From positions 32,739,884 through 32,803,883 of the forward strand of contig CM074200.1 of the NCBI GenBank assembly GCA_037179385.1: a DNA stretch of 64,000 nt. Reading direction: 5' to 3'. The position numbers and the translations under genes are program-made. Below the pieces are notes generated by a model. The model was not told the origin of the DNA. It did not search any database and saw nothing but the letters and a program-made list of their open reading frames with translations. The stretch is from Holothuria scabra (lineage: Eukaryota > Echinodermata > Holothuroidea > Aspidochirotida > Holothuriidae). This document shows, piece by piece, positions 43,001 to 53,620 of the stretch. Numbering within the stretch: position 1 is the stretch's first letter; the number at the start of each line of letters is the position of its first letter.

Positions 43001-46000
43001 CCATCCATCCATCCATCCATTCATTCATTCATTCATTCATTCATTCATTCATTCATTCAATCATTCATTCAATCAAACATTCCTTAATTTTCAACCATAC
43101 AATAATGATAATGATGACAAAAATAGAGTTCAGAAAAGACACAAGAAAAACAGAAAGGTTTCCTGAGCTGGTGCCTTTAAATTTACAACAAAGAAAATAA
43201 CATAAACACACGAACCACAAAATTAAACACTAAACAGAGGAACCAGCTCAAAAAATGACACTTAGCTAAAAGGTGAAACTTTACCCTGAAAAGCAGCAAA
43301 AGATTTTTTACACATTTATACATCATTTGGAAGAACATTCCAAATTTTATAGTAGTAAATATATTAGAGCTAATATTAATTACTCATGTTTTGACTGGTG
43401 TCTGCTAACTAAAAAGAAACCATTACTTTTCATACTAGGACAAACACTGTGAGATTAATAAATGTACAAATTTGGGGTACAAATGTTTTTCCTGTTCTGG
43501 ATATCTTGAGATCAATTGCTTTCAGAGTCAATTAGCTTTTCTACATCTGCACTTAGAAGTCCCACCAACTGAAGAAGTTTAAAGTTGACAAGACCTTTTA
43601 AAATGTCTTTCAGTAAAACTTACCATACATAAATGTCCAGTGACCCAAAAAACAAAGAATAGCACCAACAAGACCACAAAAAGTATACACCAGCGTTGGT
43701 CCCATATCTTTATGAAATAAAAAGTTCAAAAGTATAATGGAAAGGAGAGACATACAAATGAAGTAAAATGATGTAATTAAATTAAAGGGCATCACAAGAA
43801 TCTAAAAAGGAGGAGTCCTTATTTCAAGCAGAGGTACGATTCACTAACATTTGCATAAGAACCCTTGTACAGTTAGTCAAATTGCTCACAAAACAACTTA
43901 AAGTATGCTGTTCACGCAGATATCCTCTATAACTACAGTACAGTAAATGCACAAGCACCAATAGTGTGAGTGGTTTATGCTGTCTTATTTTAAGCTAAAA
44001 TCACATAGTCTATAGTCCTAAAAATTATGTGCACTGTCTTCTGAGGAAAATCAGACCAACATAAAGCAAAGCTTTTTGGTATAGTAGGTCTTTGTACCGG
44101 CTTATTGTATTTATGACTCTCTTCCTTTATGAACTTCATGACTCTTTTTGCCTTCATTAATTCCAACTAAGACAGATTCATGGCATGAGAGAAACTTAGA
44201 AAATTTTCGTTTGTCAGAAGTCTTGGGAATCCAGTCCCTGTCTCCCAATAGTTCCTTAAAAAAAAACAAAAAAAAAACAACAAAACAGGTTGTGAAAAAC
44301 ACAAAAAGAACAAAGAAAAGCTGTGCTCCTTTCTCTGACTGTGTTGAGCAAAAATGGTAGTGCTGGATGCATGGCTACAGTAGCTGAGAAGCAGCTAACA
44401 ACTGACTTGATGACAGTTGACATTTGGAACAGCAGTGGGCCTGGCTAACCAAACTGGCAAACTGTGGTGTTACATGAAAATAATAAACTGCAAATAAGTA
44501 TACTCCCCACAAGTTGCAAAATGTTGTTTGTGTGTACTGTGCAGTACTGTGTGCTATACTATTTAGCACCAAACTGATGTCACCTGAGTCAATGGATCTA
44601 GCTAATAAAAAGTTATAAGGAAGTAACAGGTACAATTTGTGTAGAAAGTTGTACTAAAATTACAAATACATATAAATGCATCTACATACAAGTGTTTAAA
44701 TGTGCTAAAAATATATCACTTACCCATGTAGGTGCAGACAGTAGTGTTGACTTTACTATCACATGCATAGTTAACATAAGGTACGTATGCTGATGATGTG
44801 TTCTTAATTGAATCATATACCACCACATTATAAACGATCCCTCTGTTCTTGAAAAGAGCCATGAAGACTTCTTTTGGCTCTAAGCCTTTTAAAGACTTCA
44901 CCTAGATGAAAAAGAAGGAATTGTACATGGTTAACATTATTAAACAGTAAACAATGCCTGTTTTGTTAAAGAATTGATGAAATGGTGTTTTCACTGTTAT
45001 ATGCATATTTCAGTTGCTTACGTCCAGTTGTTTATTAGACGACTAATGGAATTTTAAACCAAACACCACATGGCACTATTTAAAGACCAAATAAAGATGT
45101 AATTCTGTCAGTGAAAATAAAACCTTCTCAGCTTAGTGGCAGCTGCTGCATTCATACCTTATTCCTCTAAACATTACATTTAGCAGAGCTATATTCATGA
45201 TTTTGATGAAAAGGTGAGGAATTTATCCATTTCCTCCTTTCCAATAGGAAGAAAGTCGAATCCCCCCGCCTGCCCTTTCATTTCCATAAAAAATAAAAAT
45301 TTATCAGTATTTTAGTTTCTCATTTGAGGAGAGGACACCTTTGCAATAATGTTTGAATTTACCTAAATGAGAAGCTTTTGAAACCATTCAGATTGGACCT
45401 TATAATCCACTTGGAGATAACTTTTGAACCTTAAACCAACCTGTAACTTTGGCCAAGGACAGCATTACTCTGAACCTGGGGTTTGGCAATAATAAATCCC
45501 CCCTCCACTTTTGGAGTTCAGGGAGAATCCCTGACCTTATTTCCAAAACTGAAAAGTAAGGTCCTTGCGACTTAAAAGAGGGAGCTGGAGGGTGAGGTTT
45601 TTACAGTTTGTCATAATTTCTTTTGTATTTTATAACGTACAGTATCTCTTGCATTCAAAAATGTCAGCAAGTAATGGAACAGTTTATAATGTAAACACAT
45701 GTTACTACATCATGGTTCTTTCTAATATGATCAGAAATTAGTGATCAAAGAAATGTGATGATGTCTTGTCTAAAAGAGTCTTTTTGGTGGAATATTTTAT
45801 AATGTAACCCTTGGCCTTAAAGAATGTCACCAAGTAATGGTATACTAAAGTAAACATATGTTAACAGACCAAGGTTCTTACTTATGGTCACAAATTAGTG
45901 ACAGAAATGTAATCATGTCTTGCAAAAGAGTATCACTTGAAGAAGTAGGAAGAAAAGTGGAGAATCCTTTTTGATAAATCATCAGTGAACAGAGCCACCC

Positions 46001-49000
46001 ACCTTCAATCCATTTTCCTGGATAGATTCTGAAGTAATCATTTTCAAGATAGCATCATTCATTGTTGCAACATCGTAATCTTTGGCAGGCATATAATAGA
46101 TAAAGAGGTCATAATGAAGATGAGGTGACTTGGATGTTGCATCATCACAGGCTGGAGGAAGCAGACCTTTGTATTGTCCCACATTGGCATTGGCAAATTT
46201 AACAACAGCCAGATCCGATGTTGGAGTTGCATTAAAATGCATCCTTGGTTCATTTTCCGGGATAAATTCCTGGTTACAAGCCCCTGGCAGTGGATCTGTA
46301 ATTGGCAAAGAAGTGAAACACTTGATTTGCAATCTTCTTTAAGCTGATTACACAAGATTTCACTGACACATCAACCGGGCATCCACAAATCTCCCTTCAG
46401 ATAGACTGAGACAAGAAAATGCTTATTCAGGCAAGTGCTTTACTTAATACCATAGTCCAATGGGCAAGTACATCAGCAAAGCTGCCAGCTAAAAGGTTTC
46501 ATAGCACACCTGGAAAATCTAAATCTCAAAACCTAAGATACAAAATGGTTTCTGCTATGGGGAAGTTTGGGGATTCACCAACCCTTGTGAAATCAATTGA
46601 AGAATAAGCCCTTTATGCTTATCATTAACAACTTAGGTTTTCTGGGAACATTTTGGCCATTAATCCTTCAAATAGTTCCCCTTGCAGTCAAATTGCATCC
46701 CAAAGATGATAATGTGAAATATAAATCAAATCAAATGCAAGCGGTATGTACTCTCTTTTCTGCATGGCGTCCATAATTCAGATTTTAGCAACCCCCCCCC
46801 CCCCCTTGCAATTCTAGCAAAAACCAACCCAGAGCAATTTTCTTTGCATCACAACTGAAACACTTAAAATGAATTGTCCTTTTGCATACTGTTACAGTAT
46901 AACCAATTAGGAAATCAGAAATTAACCAAGTGCAACTAAAGGATTAGCAATAAAGCTGGACATTATACCTGTACAGTTTAAGTTCTGTACACTTGAATAA
47001 TGAACAATCTGATCAGTTTTCATACCTACAGTAATACTAAGTTAAATAAATTTCCTTTTCCTTTCTTATTTTCATAAAGCAAGAGCCCCCGCCTCATTTT
47101 TTTTAACTTATTTTTAAAATTTTTTTTTTACTAGTGTTACTACACATAGCGCTAACAATGAAAAGTAGGGTCAATATTCACCTGGAAACTTAGTTACAGC
47201 AAATATTGTTAATAATGTTCTACCTGGAGTCATGAATTATTAAAATTGTAAGACTACAGTAAGATACTTTTTACCATAACACATATACATATACAGCATA
47301 TCAACTATATTTGTGTCACTGTACTAACTAGATTTAGATTGCAGAAATCAGACAGAGATTTATGGCCCAGGTTCTAACCAATTACAGTAGTTTGAGTCAA
47401 GCTGACCACAGCATCTTTTCCAGTTGTGGCTCACTGGCTTGTTGTCCCTACCCCATTGCATTGCTTTCACTGAGCACCAAGCACAATGGGTTCTGATTTT
47501 TAAGTCTTCCATATAACCCGGCAAGGACTCAATCTTCCTCTTGGCTGCAAGTCTAATGCTCTAGCCACTTGAACATGCAGTTGGTAACATCATACTAACA
47601 TCAATAACATCAGTTTTAAAAAGCCCAATTAGACATTAAAAGATGAAACATACCATTCTCAGTGAAGAATGTCACCATGATCATAGCATTCACAGTATGA
47701 TTGCTGGATGAAGCCAAGTACCATGTTGCCTCAAACTGAACAATTTCCAGGTACTGTAATATCCCACCATGATACCCAGTGGTATTTTCCAAATCAGGGT
47801 CATCACTCCATAAGGTTAACTTGTCCATCAAGGTGTGAAACTGAACCATGACAGCAGATGTATTATGGTAGAAGGCTGCATTTAGTTGTAACGAAACACC
47901 CTTCTTGATAGAACACTCAAAGGCCACGTTGGGAGGAGCTAAAATCTCTGCAAAAGTTCATAAGTTCAAAAAATACATGCTATTGTAAAGAACGTTTGTT
48001 CCTGTGGATAAAATAGTCTTCTGTATTTGGTAGGATCCATTCCAACTACTTTAGGCTATCAATATGCAAAGAGTCTGTGTTGTGTCACTTTTTAAGAATG
48101 CAGTTAGGGGGTATGTTACACTCTTCCAGCAAAATTTGTAGACCCACAGTAGTTTCCACTCTTCATTTTCTACCCCTAAAACGTAAGGGGAGAAGGTAAT
48201 GTTAACACTTGCATGTGATTTTAATACTGTACCTTGAATTCTCATTTTTAAATTCAAGTTCAAAACAGGAATGAAATTTGAGGTTAGAAGTAAAAATTCC
48301 TACACACATAAATCTTCTAAATGATTTAGAATTTTCCTTTTTACAGAATCACACAAAAGTAGATGAAGTTAAATGTACAGTACAAAATCTTTAACATTCA
48401 GCTGCCGGTGGTCCCAAGGGAACATCATACACCAAGGTTACTGTATGTACTCCCAGTTAGAGGATCAAACCCACCCAACTTAAAGAATCTTTCTATTCTA
48501 CTGTACAGGTATTAGAAAACCAGACCATTAACAACAGTAAAGCTCTTTTACAGTACTGTATATGTAGAACACCTGAGAACAAGTCATGTCTCTTCCCTTC
48601 AACTATACTTGACTGAAATAAACCACTTGTTCGAGATAATCAATCTGCAAACCCTGGACAACTTCGGAAATTCAAGTGTCACCTGGCATCTTGCTCATCC
48701 CTTTCTTCATTTTTCTGTGGTTTTACCCTATAGGACTTGATGATGCTGATTCTTCATCGCAAAACCATGAATTTTATGGTATTTTATATTTATCAGGCAC
48801 GGTCACAGACTTCTGTGCATACTCTTTATTTCTTTGGCCTACTGTCTTATTCTGTAGGAGTGACAAATTTTTCAGCACACTGTATACTACTGTAATATTC
48901 ATGTATTCATATGCATGCCTACATTCAGTCACTCTCATAGGCCTACAGGTATATATATGTAAGTAAGTCTATAAGCAGAATGTTGTTCAGGAAGACATTA

Positions 49001-52000
49001 GACATCAGCAATGAGTGACATGCTGAAAACTAAACCAAATCAATACTGCTTGGAACTTTTAAAGAAATGTTAACTGAAACCTTTATTTTTCACATCTACA
49101 GTACACTGTACCCTATGTATTTCATTTAATTTAACCTTTTACACAATGTTCTCTGGTAAAAATAAACTGGACAAGAAGCACAGGCCTTTTAGTGATGTCA
49201 CTGTCTTATGGTGGAAACTAACATAATTCAAGTCATGCCAGGTGAACATACTTTAGTCAAATCAAAATTCAAGTTGTCTGGTACAATCCTACTGTATCCT
49301 TACTGTATCTTCATTATTATCAGTTAAATGTTGTTGGAAATTGACCATATCATCATAAAATTCAGACAATATCCATTCAATTTTAGTCCTTTTGTTTGAA
49401 CAGAATTTGCTTGACAGGTCCTGTAGTTTAATGTTTTCTAGGTTATTGACGTAACCTAAACCACCCTAATGAGAGGTCTAGAAAGTAGGGAGTAAAGTTC
49501 TATAGAATACCTTCCTCAGTGAAAAGCACTTGGAATCCTAGATACAGATTCCCTAGTGGATAACTTTCTGTAATGCTATTTGCTTTCTGGTCATATTCAA
49601 AGGGAATTGGAATCAGCAGATGAGCACCTTTTGTACTGAATTGATTCAGTAAGTTAAGCTTAATAGCACCACAAATTCGTGATTCCTTATGACGAAGCTA
49701 GATATCAGTGTTTATCGAAAACGTGTGAACCTTTGTTGATAGATATCTCCGATGAATCAAAGGGTTAATGAAGGAGGAATGGTAAGTTTTGTTGTATGTA
49801 ACCAGTTAGTTAGACAAATGAAGGTAAAACACTTCCTTGATATTCACAGGATGTATTAAGGTGTTATCACTTGGAAGACGAGATGGCAAGAGGATGCCCC
49901 ACACTTACGGTACAATGGCTAAGGTGCACTGTGCAGGGATCGTGTACGCAGTGTACTAATATTCATGTGCATGCTAATCTAGTCCTGAGTGACCAGGTAC
50001 ACGATACATTATCATTACATCCCCCTTCTTCAGACAAAGAGTTGGTTACTCCAACTTTGTTCTAATGATTACAACTTACTCACTTAACACCCTTCCACCT
50101 TATCAAGTACAGAAAAGTTTAAGTCATGATAAAACAGGCTTATGTCTATCCGACTTGTCATTGCTTCAAAATAAATGACTTACACATGGAAATATACAGA
50201 TGATACATCAATATGATGAAATACATCACTACCAACAACACAAGTTCAATGATAATAACACATACCAGTTACAAGTCTGGTATTTGTCTGGGTTTGACTA
50301 CTCTACCTGACCGGGTAGTGTATGGTTTGGTGTGAGTTGTTCATTGGTTACAATCGTTTGTCTTGTGAGGGGTTTGTAAATGTTGTGGTTCTAAATCCTC
50401 CCCAGTATCTTGTGGGACCATTTTCTCCCCTGTCTCTTTTAGATGACGTCTATTTCGCCTGAGTGTCTGGCCGGTCTCAGTTAGGATCTCATAAGATCTT
50501 GGTTCTGTGGATTGTTTCGAGATAGTTGCCGGTTTCCAGAGAGCTGAGGTGGGGTCTTTCACTCTGATGACCTGTCCAGGGATCATTGGTGGGAGATTCC
50601 TTGTGCCTTTATCGAAGTTTATCTTCTGCTGAGATTGTCGATCCACCAGTCGTTCACTTAATTTGTCTCGGTCTGGGTGTGTGTTCTGGATTCTTGTTGG
50701 TAGGCTCGAGCGGATCTTTCTGTTAAAGAGCAATTCACCAGGTGGTGGTAGATGATTGTCTATGGGCGTTGCCCGGAGACTGAGCATAGCCAGGTGGGCG
50801 TCGGTTTTAGACTGCTTTGCCTTCTTGATTGTAAGCTTGAAGTTTGAGGTGATGTCACTGAGAGGTGGAGCCTATGCGATGTTTCTGTAGTTAATTAATG
50901 ATCTTTGTTGTTATGTCAGGCGCAACATGTTTGGATTAGCCTAATGTCATGAGAACCTAGGCCTAACTAATTTTATCTTGAGGTAAGCTTCAAAGGGTTC
51001 GCTCTAAGCATTAGCTGTAAAGGCGGTTTAACGAAGTAATTCTTTTTCCTTAAATGTATTTCATTGTAGCATATATGTCAAGTTGTTATGAAGAATGAAA
51101 TTTTCGAGCCAGGAAGATGTTATTATACCATTAGAATATGCTAGCTTAGGGAGGCTTTGAAAGCATGGGGTTATCATTTGTACGATCATAGCAACTGTTG
51201 CTAGAGTGGTCCGGGATGCTTGTTTGTTATAATGAGGGCGCTATTCCGGAACATTTTGTTGAAAGACGTAAATGTTACTATCATGTTTGGATATCAAGTT
51301 TTCGTTATGATCTGGATAATTTTAAGCCATATTCGTTTTTTATTTCAATAATTAACGTCATGGTAAAATGAAGAAAGATACCAAGGAAGAAAATAAAGAA
51401 AACCAGCCAGTAAATTCGTCCAACTTTTAATTATTCAACTGCTAGTCAGTTACACCTTTCTTTAACTTGAAGGCTTTTGAGACCAAGCATATGTGACAGG
51501 GAACCTATTTTCAGTTGTTTCCTCAGTCTAGTCCTAAGTTGAAGTTGAACCAGCTGATGAGGAATCCTTTTTAAGCTGGATTCCTACCCCGGTCCTAGGT
51601 CTAGTCTTGGTCAAAGTCAAACAAGCTGATGAGAAATCAATTTTGAGGTTGATTCCTAGTCATGGTTTCCTTCAGAGGGAGGAAAGGGGGGATTTGTTTC
51701 CCTCCCCCCCACTTTCCAGAAAAAGGTGGGTGAAATCCCCCCTTTTCATTTCCATAAAAATTAGAAAATTGTCAATATCTTGGTTTCTTACTTAAAAAGA
51801 CGACACTTTTGCAGCAATTTTTGAACTTACACAAATAAATATATTTCCCTTAAAACCTTCAAACTGCACCTTTCAGAGAGGCCTTGAAGCAAGTTTTTGT
51901 CCCCCTGAACCCACTCATTACTTTAGCCTAGGACAGCATCAATCTGGACTTGGAGTTTAGCAGTAATAAATCGCCCCCTTTTTTGTCTTACTGGTGGAAT

Positions 52001-53042
52001 CCCTGCTAGTCCTTATCAAAATGAATTGGAAACAACAGATCAGCAGTTGGATGATTCAACTGCAAATAGAGTAGAAATCCTTGATGAGCAGTGGAGATAG
52101 TTGGGATGGGGGGGGGGGGGGGTATTCTATAGCGGTACCAAAAGCAGAATCACCTTTACTTACGACATGACATATCAACTACACACCCTCTGCTCACACA
52201 CAGTCTAGCTTAACGATAGAATACACTATTGAGGCTATTCAGTCAAAATGTCCCCACTTTTTTGTTACCAAAACATGCCGGCTTTATACCAAAACATCCC
52301 TGTGATACTATATATAGTAGCTACACCAAAATGCCCCAGCATAAAGAATTCGAATGTCCAATTGAAAATTGCAATTTTTTAACTTAAGACCCAAAAGCGA
52401 GGAGATGAATTATGAAAAGTAATATACTGTAAGTGGAAGGATGGATTTATGGATACTCTGTTCAAGTGTGCCGACTGGTTAAAGGCCCTATAATTAGGCC
52501 TAGCAATATTGTAATTGATCTGCGTTTAGAAACCGAGAATCGAGATGAGTCTATTGTTGTTGGATAATATTCAATTATGCACAACATGTAGCTAGACTTC
52601 AGCAACCTTTGTTGTCCATGTTATGAACATTTCACAATAGGCCTAGGCTACGTAATATACGTTCAAGTTTTTACCAAATTTACAAACGACTTGAATCATT
52701 TCAACTAGCCTAAACTAAAAAAATCAGTTCATTTTAGTACAACGGGGGTTTCTGACGAGAAAACGTTTTGACCAAAGGTCGGGACGTTTTGTTCTGGGGA
52801 CGTTTCGACTGGTATTGATAGGCTAAGCTAATTGAGTGTACGACTTAGGCCTAGGCCTAGGCCTAGGCTAGGCCTACAGTAACTGTAGAGTTAGGCTTAA
52901 TGCTTTAGAGTTGGGCAGTAAAAAGTAAAAGTAAAAATAAATTACCGTTATTAAAAGTATTATTTCCAATGCATAAGTTTTTTAAAGCGGCTACCTCCAC
53001 ATAAAAGACTGAAAGAAAAACTGTAAAGACCAACATCGCCAT
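33787..53042 (-). CDS. TM7SF3: TM7SF3, transmembrane 7 superfamily member 3 (11 coding exons)
   Basis: TM7SF3 is a seven-transmembrane membrane protein linked in mammals to cell survival and stress responses; its biochemical activity is unsettled. Coding exons in transcript order: 52946-53042, 49511-49627, 47654-47947, 46003-46295, 44724-44901, 43624-43707, 42542-42622, 40754-40906, 39240-39337, 37218-37380, 33787-34013. They sum to 1785 nt, 594 residues plus stop (human about 570). Residues 1-19 (MAMLVFTVFLSVFYVEVAA) form a signal peptide. A large extracellular domain with NxS/T sequons covers about 20-325, including DPLPGACN, KFANANVGQY and GIVYNVVVYDS. Seven hydrophobic segments follow (330-545), including the conserved SFWWRFG. 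The start has A at -3 and G at +4; an out-of-frame ATG lies 8 nt upstream. The second-exon acceptor is the least certain junction. Confidence 0.93.
34352..34935 (+). repeat. About 600-bp dispersed repeat, copy 2
   Basis: Same block order as 10445-11060: ATATGCAAATTTTGTGATGT, TTATCCTTTGTTTTTAC, AGCAACAAGTTGCTTC, AACTTTGAAGAGCTATAT and the TGCTGACATGTCACACTACC end. It lies in TM7SF3 intron 10, antisense to the gene. Confidence 0.7.
35068..35373 (-). mobile_element. TTAAAGG-type MITE, copy 3
   Basis: The ends TTAAAGGGCC and GGGACTTTAAAGG, with a GATTTCAG... arm and inner CTGGATGAGGATTAATTTC, are the reverse complement of the other copies. Confidence 0.7.
35396..35630 (+). repeat. Dispersed repeat of about 240 bp, copy 2
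   Basis: Matches 28470-28742 over its length without the 40-base insert; a small palindrome CCCGAGAAAATGCC...TTCTCGGG lies near its right end. Confidence 0.8.
35640..37210. other. TM7SF3 intron 10, remaining part
   Basis: AT-rich, with T-runs near 36900 and 37075 and no recognised gene. Confidence 0.4.
37218..37380 (-). CDS. TM7SF3: TM7SF3 exon (TM6)
   Basis: VIGSYMVIATLSFFVGG matches human GVIGSYSVVLAI. It enters in phase 0 and leaves in phase 1 at a GTAAGC donor. Confidence 0.92.
37524..38090 (-). repeat. About 600-bp dispersed repeat, copy 3 (inverted)
   Basis: Begins AAAGGTAGTGTGACACGTCA, the reverse complement of the end of the 34352-34935 copy, and continues with GAAGCAACTTGTTGCTCATG and CATATTCATA-type blocks in mirrored order. 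Confidence 0.7.
38125..38340 (+). repeat. Dispersed repeat, copy of 745-960
   Basis: AAGGTCATGTGACAACAATT, ACTTTGAAGAGAAATACC and CTGCTGCTTCAAAATAAG match the window-start copy in order. Confidence 0.55.
38868..39090 (+). mobile_element. tRNA-derived SINE
   Basis: CTGCATGGTTTAGTAGTAGA (head), GAAGACTTTCAAAATTGAACC, TACTGCCATTATGCTTGGTA and AACCAATTGATTGGAAGCTT are present in family order. Confidence 0.65.
39240..39337 (-). CDS. TM7SF3: TM7SF3 exon (TM5)
   Basis: One hydrophobic span, FGLAFASAILIVPIFGLLF, ending PKW. The acceptor is TTCTATTAG and the donor GTAAGT. Confidence 0.88.
39520..39575 (+). mobile_element. SINE fragment
   Basis: CATTCCTAGGTCGAGTCCTA followed by ACTGGAACCTCCTGCTGT matches the box B region and the adjoining body. 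Confidence 0.45.
39660..40250 (+). repeat. Tandem modules with DR1 nuclear-receptor-site-like sequence, plus (CA)n
   Basis: Three modules of about 136-145 bp each carry CTTTGACCCCTGGTGACC, then TGACCTTTGACCT (39778-39790; 40059-40071) or TGACCTCTGACCT (39913-39925). A (CA)n tract at 40181-40210 follows, then GCCATCATGAATGCATAGG. The same module and right-hand flank occur at 53407-53610 and 55750-55790. On the opposite strand the 13-mer is AGGTCA-N-AGGTCA, a perfect DR1. Confidence 0.8.
40754..40906 (-). CDS. TM7SF3: TM7SF3 exon (TM3-TM4)
   Basis: Contains SFWWRFGTVTP and LVLGFHIASVLFFTPFG, parallel to human VWWRFG and LVLGFLISSVTFFTPLG. The donor is GTGAGT. Confidence 0.95.
42355..42485 (+). 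mobile_element. SINE fragment
   Basis: CACACCAAGACTTTAAATATGG, AATTGGTTAGAAACTGAACC and AAATCTCATCCACAGTAACT; the middle is deleted. Confidence 0.5.
42542..42622 (-). CDS. TM7SF3: TM7SF3 exon (TM2)
   Basis: LFMFGFLPTVVGFYMIFAAN is one membrane span. The acceptor is CTTTCCAG and the donor GTAAGT; phase 1 on both sides. Confidence 0.88.
42840..42939 (+). repeat. Five-copy 20-bp tandem repeat
   Basis: The unit is ACAGTGTGACTGCAACCCAT with 2-5 changes per copy; it abuts the tetranucleotide tract to its right. It lies in TM7SF3 intron 6. Confidence 0.8.
42958..43074 (+). repeat. Compound tetranucleotide microsatellite
   Basis: (CCGT)n changes to (CCAT)n and then (TCAT)n, as if each derives from the last by single-base changes. 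Confidence 0.95.
43624..43707 (-). CDS. TM7SF3: TM7SF3 exon (TM1)
   Basis: TLVYTFCGLVGAILCFLGHW corresponds to human FFTLFALLGFFICFFGH. The acceptor is TTTCATAAAG and the donor GTAAGT. Confidence 0.88.
44724..44901 (-). CDS. TM7SF3: TM7SF3 exon (end of extracellular domain)
   Basis: GIVYNVVVYDSIKNTSSAYV aligns with human GVIYNVIVWDPFLNTSAAYI. An NTS sequon is kept. The donor is GTAAGT. Confidence 0.95.
46003..46295 (-). CDS. TM7SF3: TM7SF3 exon (extracellular domain)
   Basis: DPLPGACNQEF, PPACDDATS and LHYDLFIYYMPAKD align with human DPVPGGCNLEF, PPPCDAGT and LQYDVYQYFLPEND. The donor is GTGGGT; phase 0. Confidence 0.95.
47365..47590 (-). mobile_element. tRNA-derived SINE, minus strand
   Basis: Reverse complements of the family blocks: CCAGTTGTGGCTCACTGGCT, GAGCACCAAGCACAATGG and AATGCTCTAGCCACTTGAAC. 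It is the only clear minus-strand member in the window. Confidence 0.7.
47654..47947 (-). CDS. TM7SF3: TM7SF3 exon (extracellular domain)
   Basis: Three NxS/T sequons (HNTS, ENTT, NHTV) and a FEATWYLASS stretch parallel to human CTWYLGTSG. The donor is GTATGT. The acceptor could also be two bases downstream, but only 47947 keeps the phase from the previous exon. Confidence 0.88.
49511..49627 (-). CDS. TM7SF3: TM7SF3 exon 2 (start uncertain)
   Basis: Encodes AHLLIPIPFEYDQKANSI and LGNLYLGFQVLFTEE. Two acceptor AGs lie 8 bp apart; ACAAAAG before 49627 restores the phase from the recognised first exon. The nearer-upstream TTCAG (exon start 49635) would need another exon between. Confidence 0.7.
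49862..50870 (-). mobile_element. Ty3/Gypsy retrotransposon 3' end (integrase C-terminus, PPT, LTR)
   Basis: On the minus strand an open frame from about 50870 to 50341 encodes the C-terminal part of a Gypsy-type integrase: KKAKQSKTDAHLAMLSLRAT, LLFNRKIRSSLPTR, PGQVIRVKD and ILTETGQTLRRNRRHL. Next to the LTR lies a polypurine tract (TGAAGAAGGGGGA, plus coordinates 50020-50032). It is followed directly by TGTAATGATAATG, a TG-type LTR start; the LTR probably ends TGATAACA at 49862 (158 bp). Upstream gag, protease and reverse transcriptase are missing, so the copy is 5'-truncated. It lies in TM7SF3 intron 1 in the same orientation. Confidence 0.8.
50880..52235. other. TM7SF3 intron 1, central part
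   Basis: A 17-G run lies near 52111. Nothing else is recognised. Confidence 0.4.
52240..52811. mobile_element. Inverted-repeat element (TIR CAGTCRAAAYGTCCCCA)
   Basis: CAGTCAAAATGTCCCCA (52240-52256) mirrors TGGGGACGTTTCGACTG (52795-52811) with two mismatches. Further AAAACATGCC/GGACGTTTTG-type inner repeats continue the symmetry. No ORF. It ends 134 bp from the donor of TM7SF3 exon 1. Confidence 0.65.
52846..52876. repeat. (TAGGCC)n microsatellite
   Basis: Five imperfect copies of TAGGCC/CTAGG. The hexamer is self-complementary when phased as GGCCTA/TAGGCC. Confidence 0.8.
52946..53042 (-). CDS. TM7SF3: TM7SF3 first coding exon (signal peptide)
   Basis: The signal peptide is followed by CIGNNTFNN, parallel to human VFGNSSEG. 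Context GCCAAAATGG is favourable for initiation. The donor is GTAATT; phase 1. Confidence 0.82.
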
Positions 53043-53390
53043 TTTGGCATTTTGATTCTTTAAAAGTAAACACATCTGTTTGTTTCAGACTTCCTTTCTC
53101 GCAGAATGGTTACTCTCGAAGAAGTTTGCAGGGCGAGGGGGTACGTAAGTAACATTCAACTCGGTACGGTACACTTCACTCTTAATGCAATATTTAGCTC
53201 AGGACAGACGAAAGACAGATAGGTGTTGTAACTCCCTGTCTGACAAACAGAAAATGCAATTTGGTCGAACAAAATGATAGATTGAAAAAAGGGTGGGTAA
53301 AGTCAAACACTATTTTCAACAAACAATGTTTCACAATGCAGATTTAGAAGTGAAAAAATAAGTCTTCGGCTTAATCGACAAGAGCAAAAA
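53043..53390. other. Region upstream of TM7SF3 start
   Basis: Expected to hold the 5' UTR and promoter. No TATA box or other core element can be assigned. Confidence 0.4.
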
Positions 53391-53620
53391 CCAGTGGCGT
53401 AACCAGCGACTTGAGATATTGTGTAAACAAAATTTCGGTGTTTGACCCCCTGTGACCCCAAATGACCTTTGACCTCAACCAAAATAAATAGGGTTCTTCC
53501 TCTTAGTACGGGGTATCTGTGTACCAAGTTTGAGAACTGTCAGATCTTCCCTTCTCAAGATATCGCGTAAACAAGCAAAGTGTCACAAACACAAACACAC
53601 ATACATACACACCCCCTCAC

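Noticed and set aside
42784..43200. A 138-codon plus-strand frame
   Set aside because: It is mostly translated 20-bp and tetranucleotide repeats.
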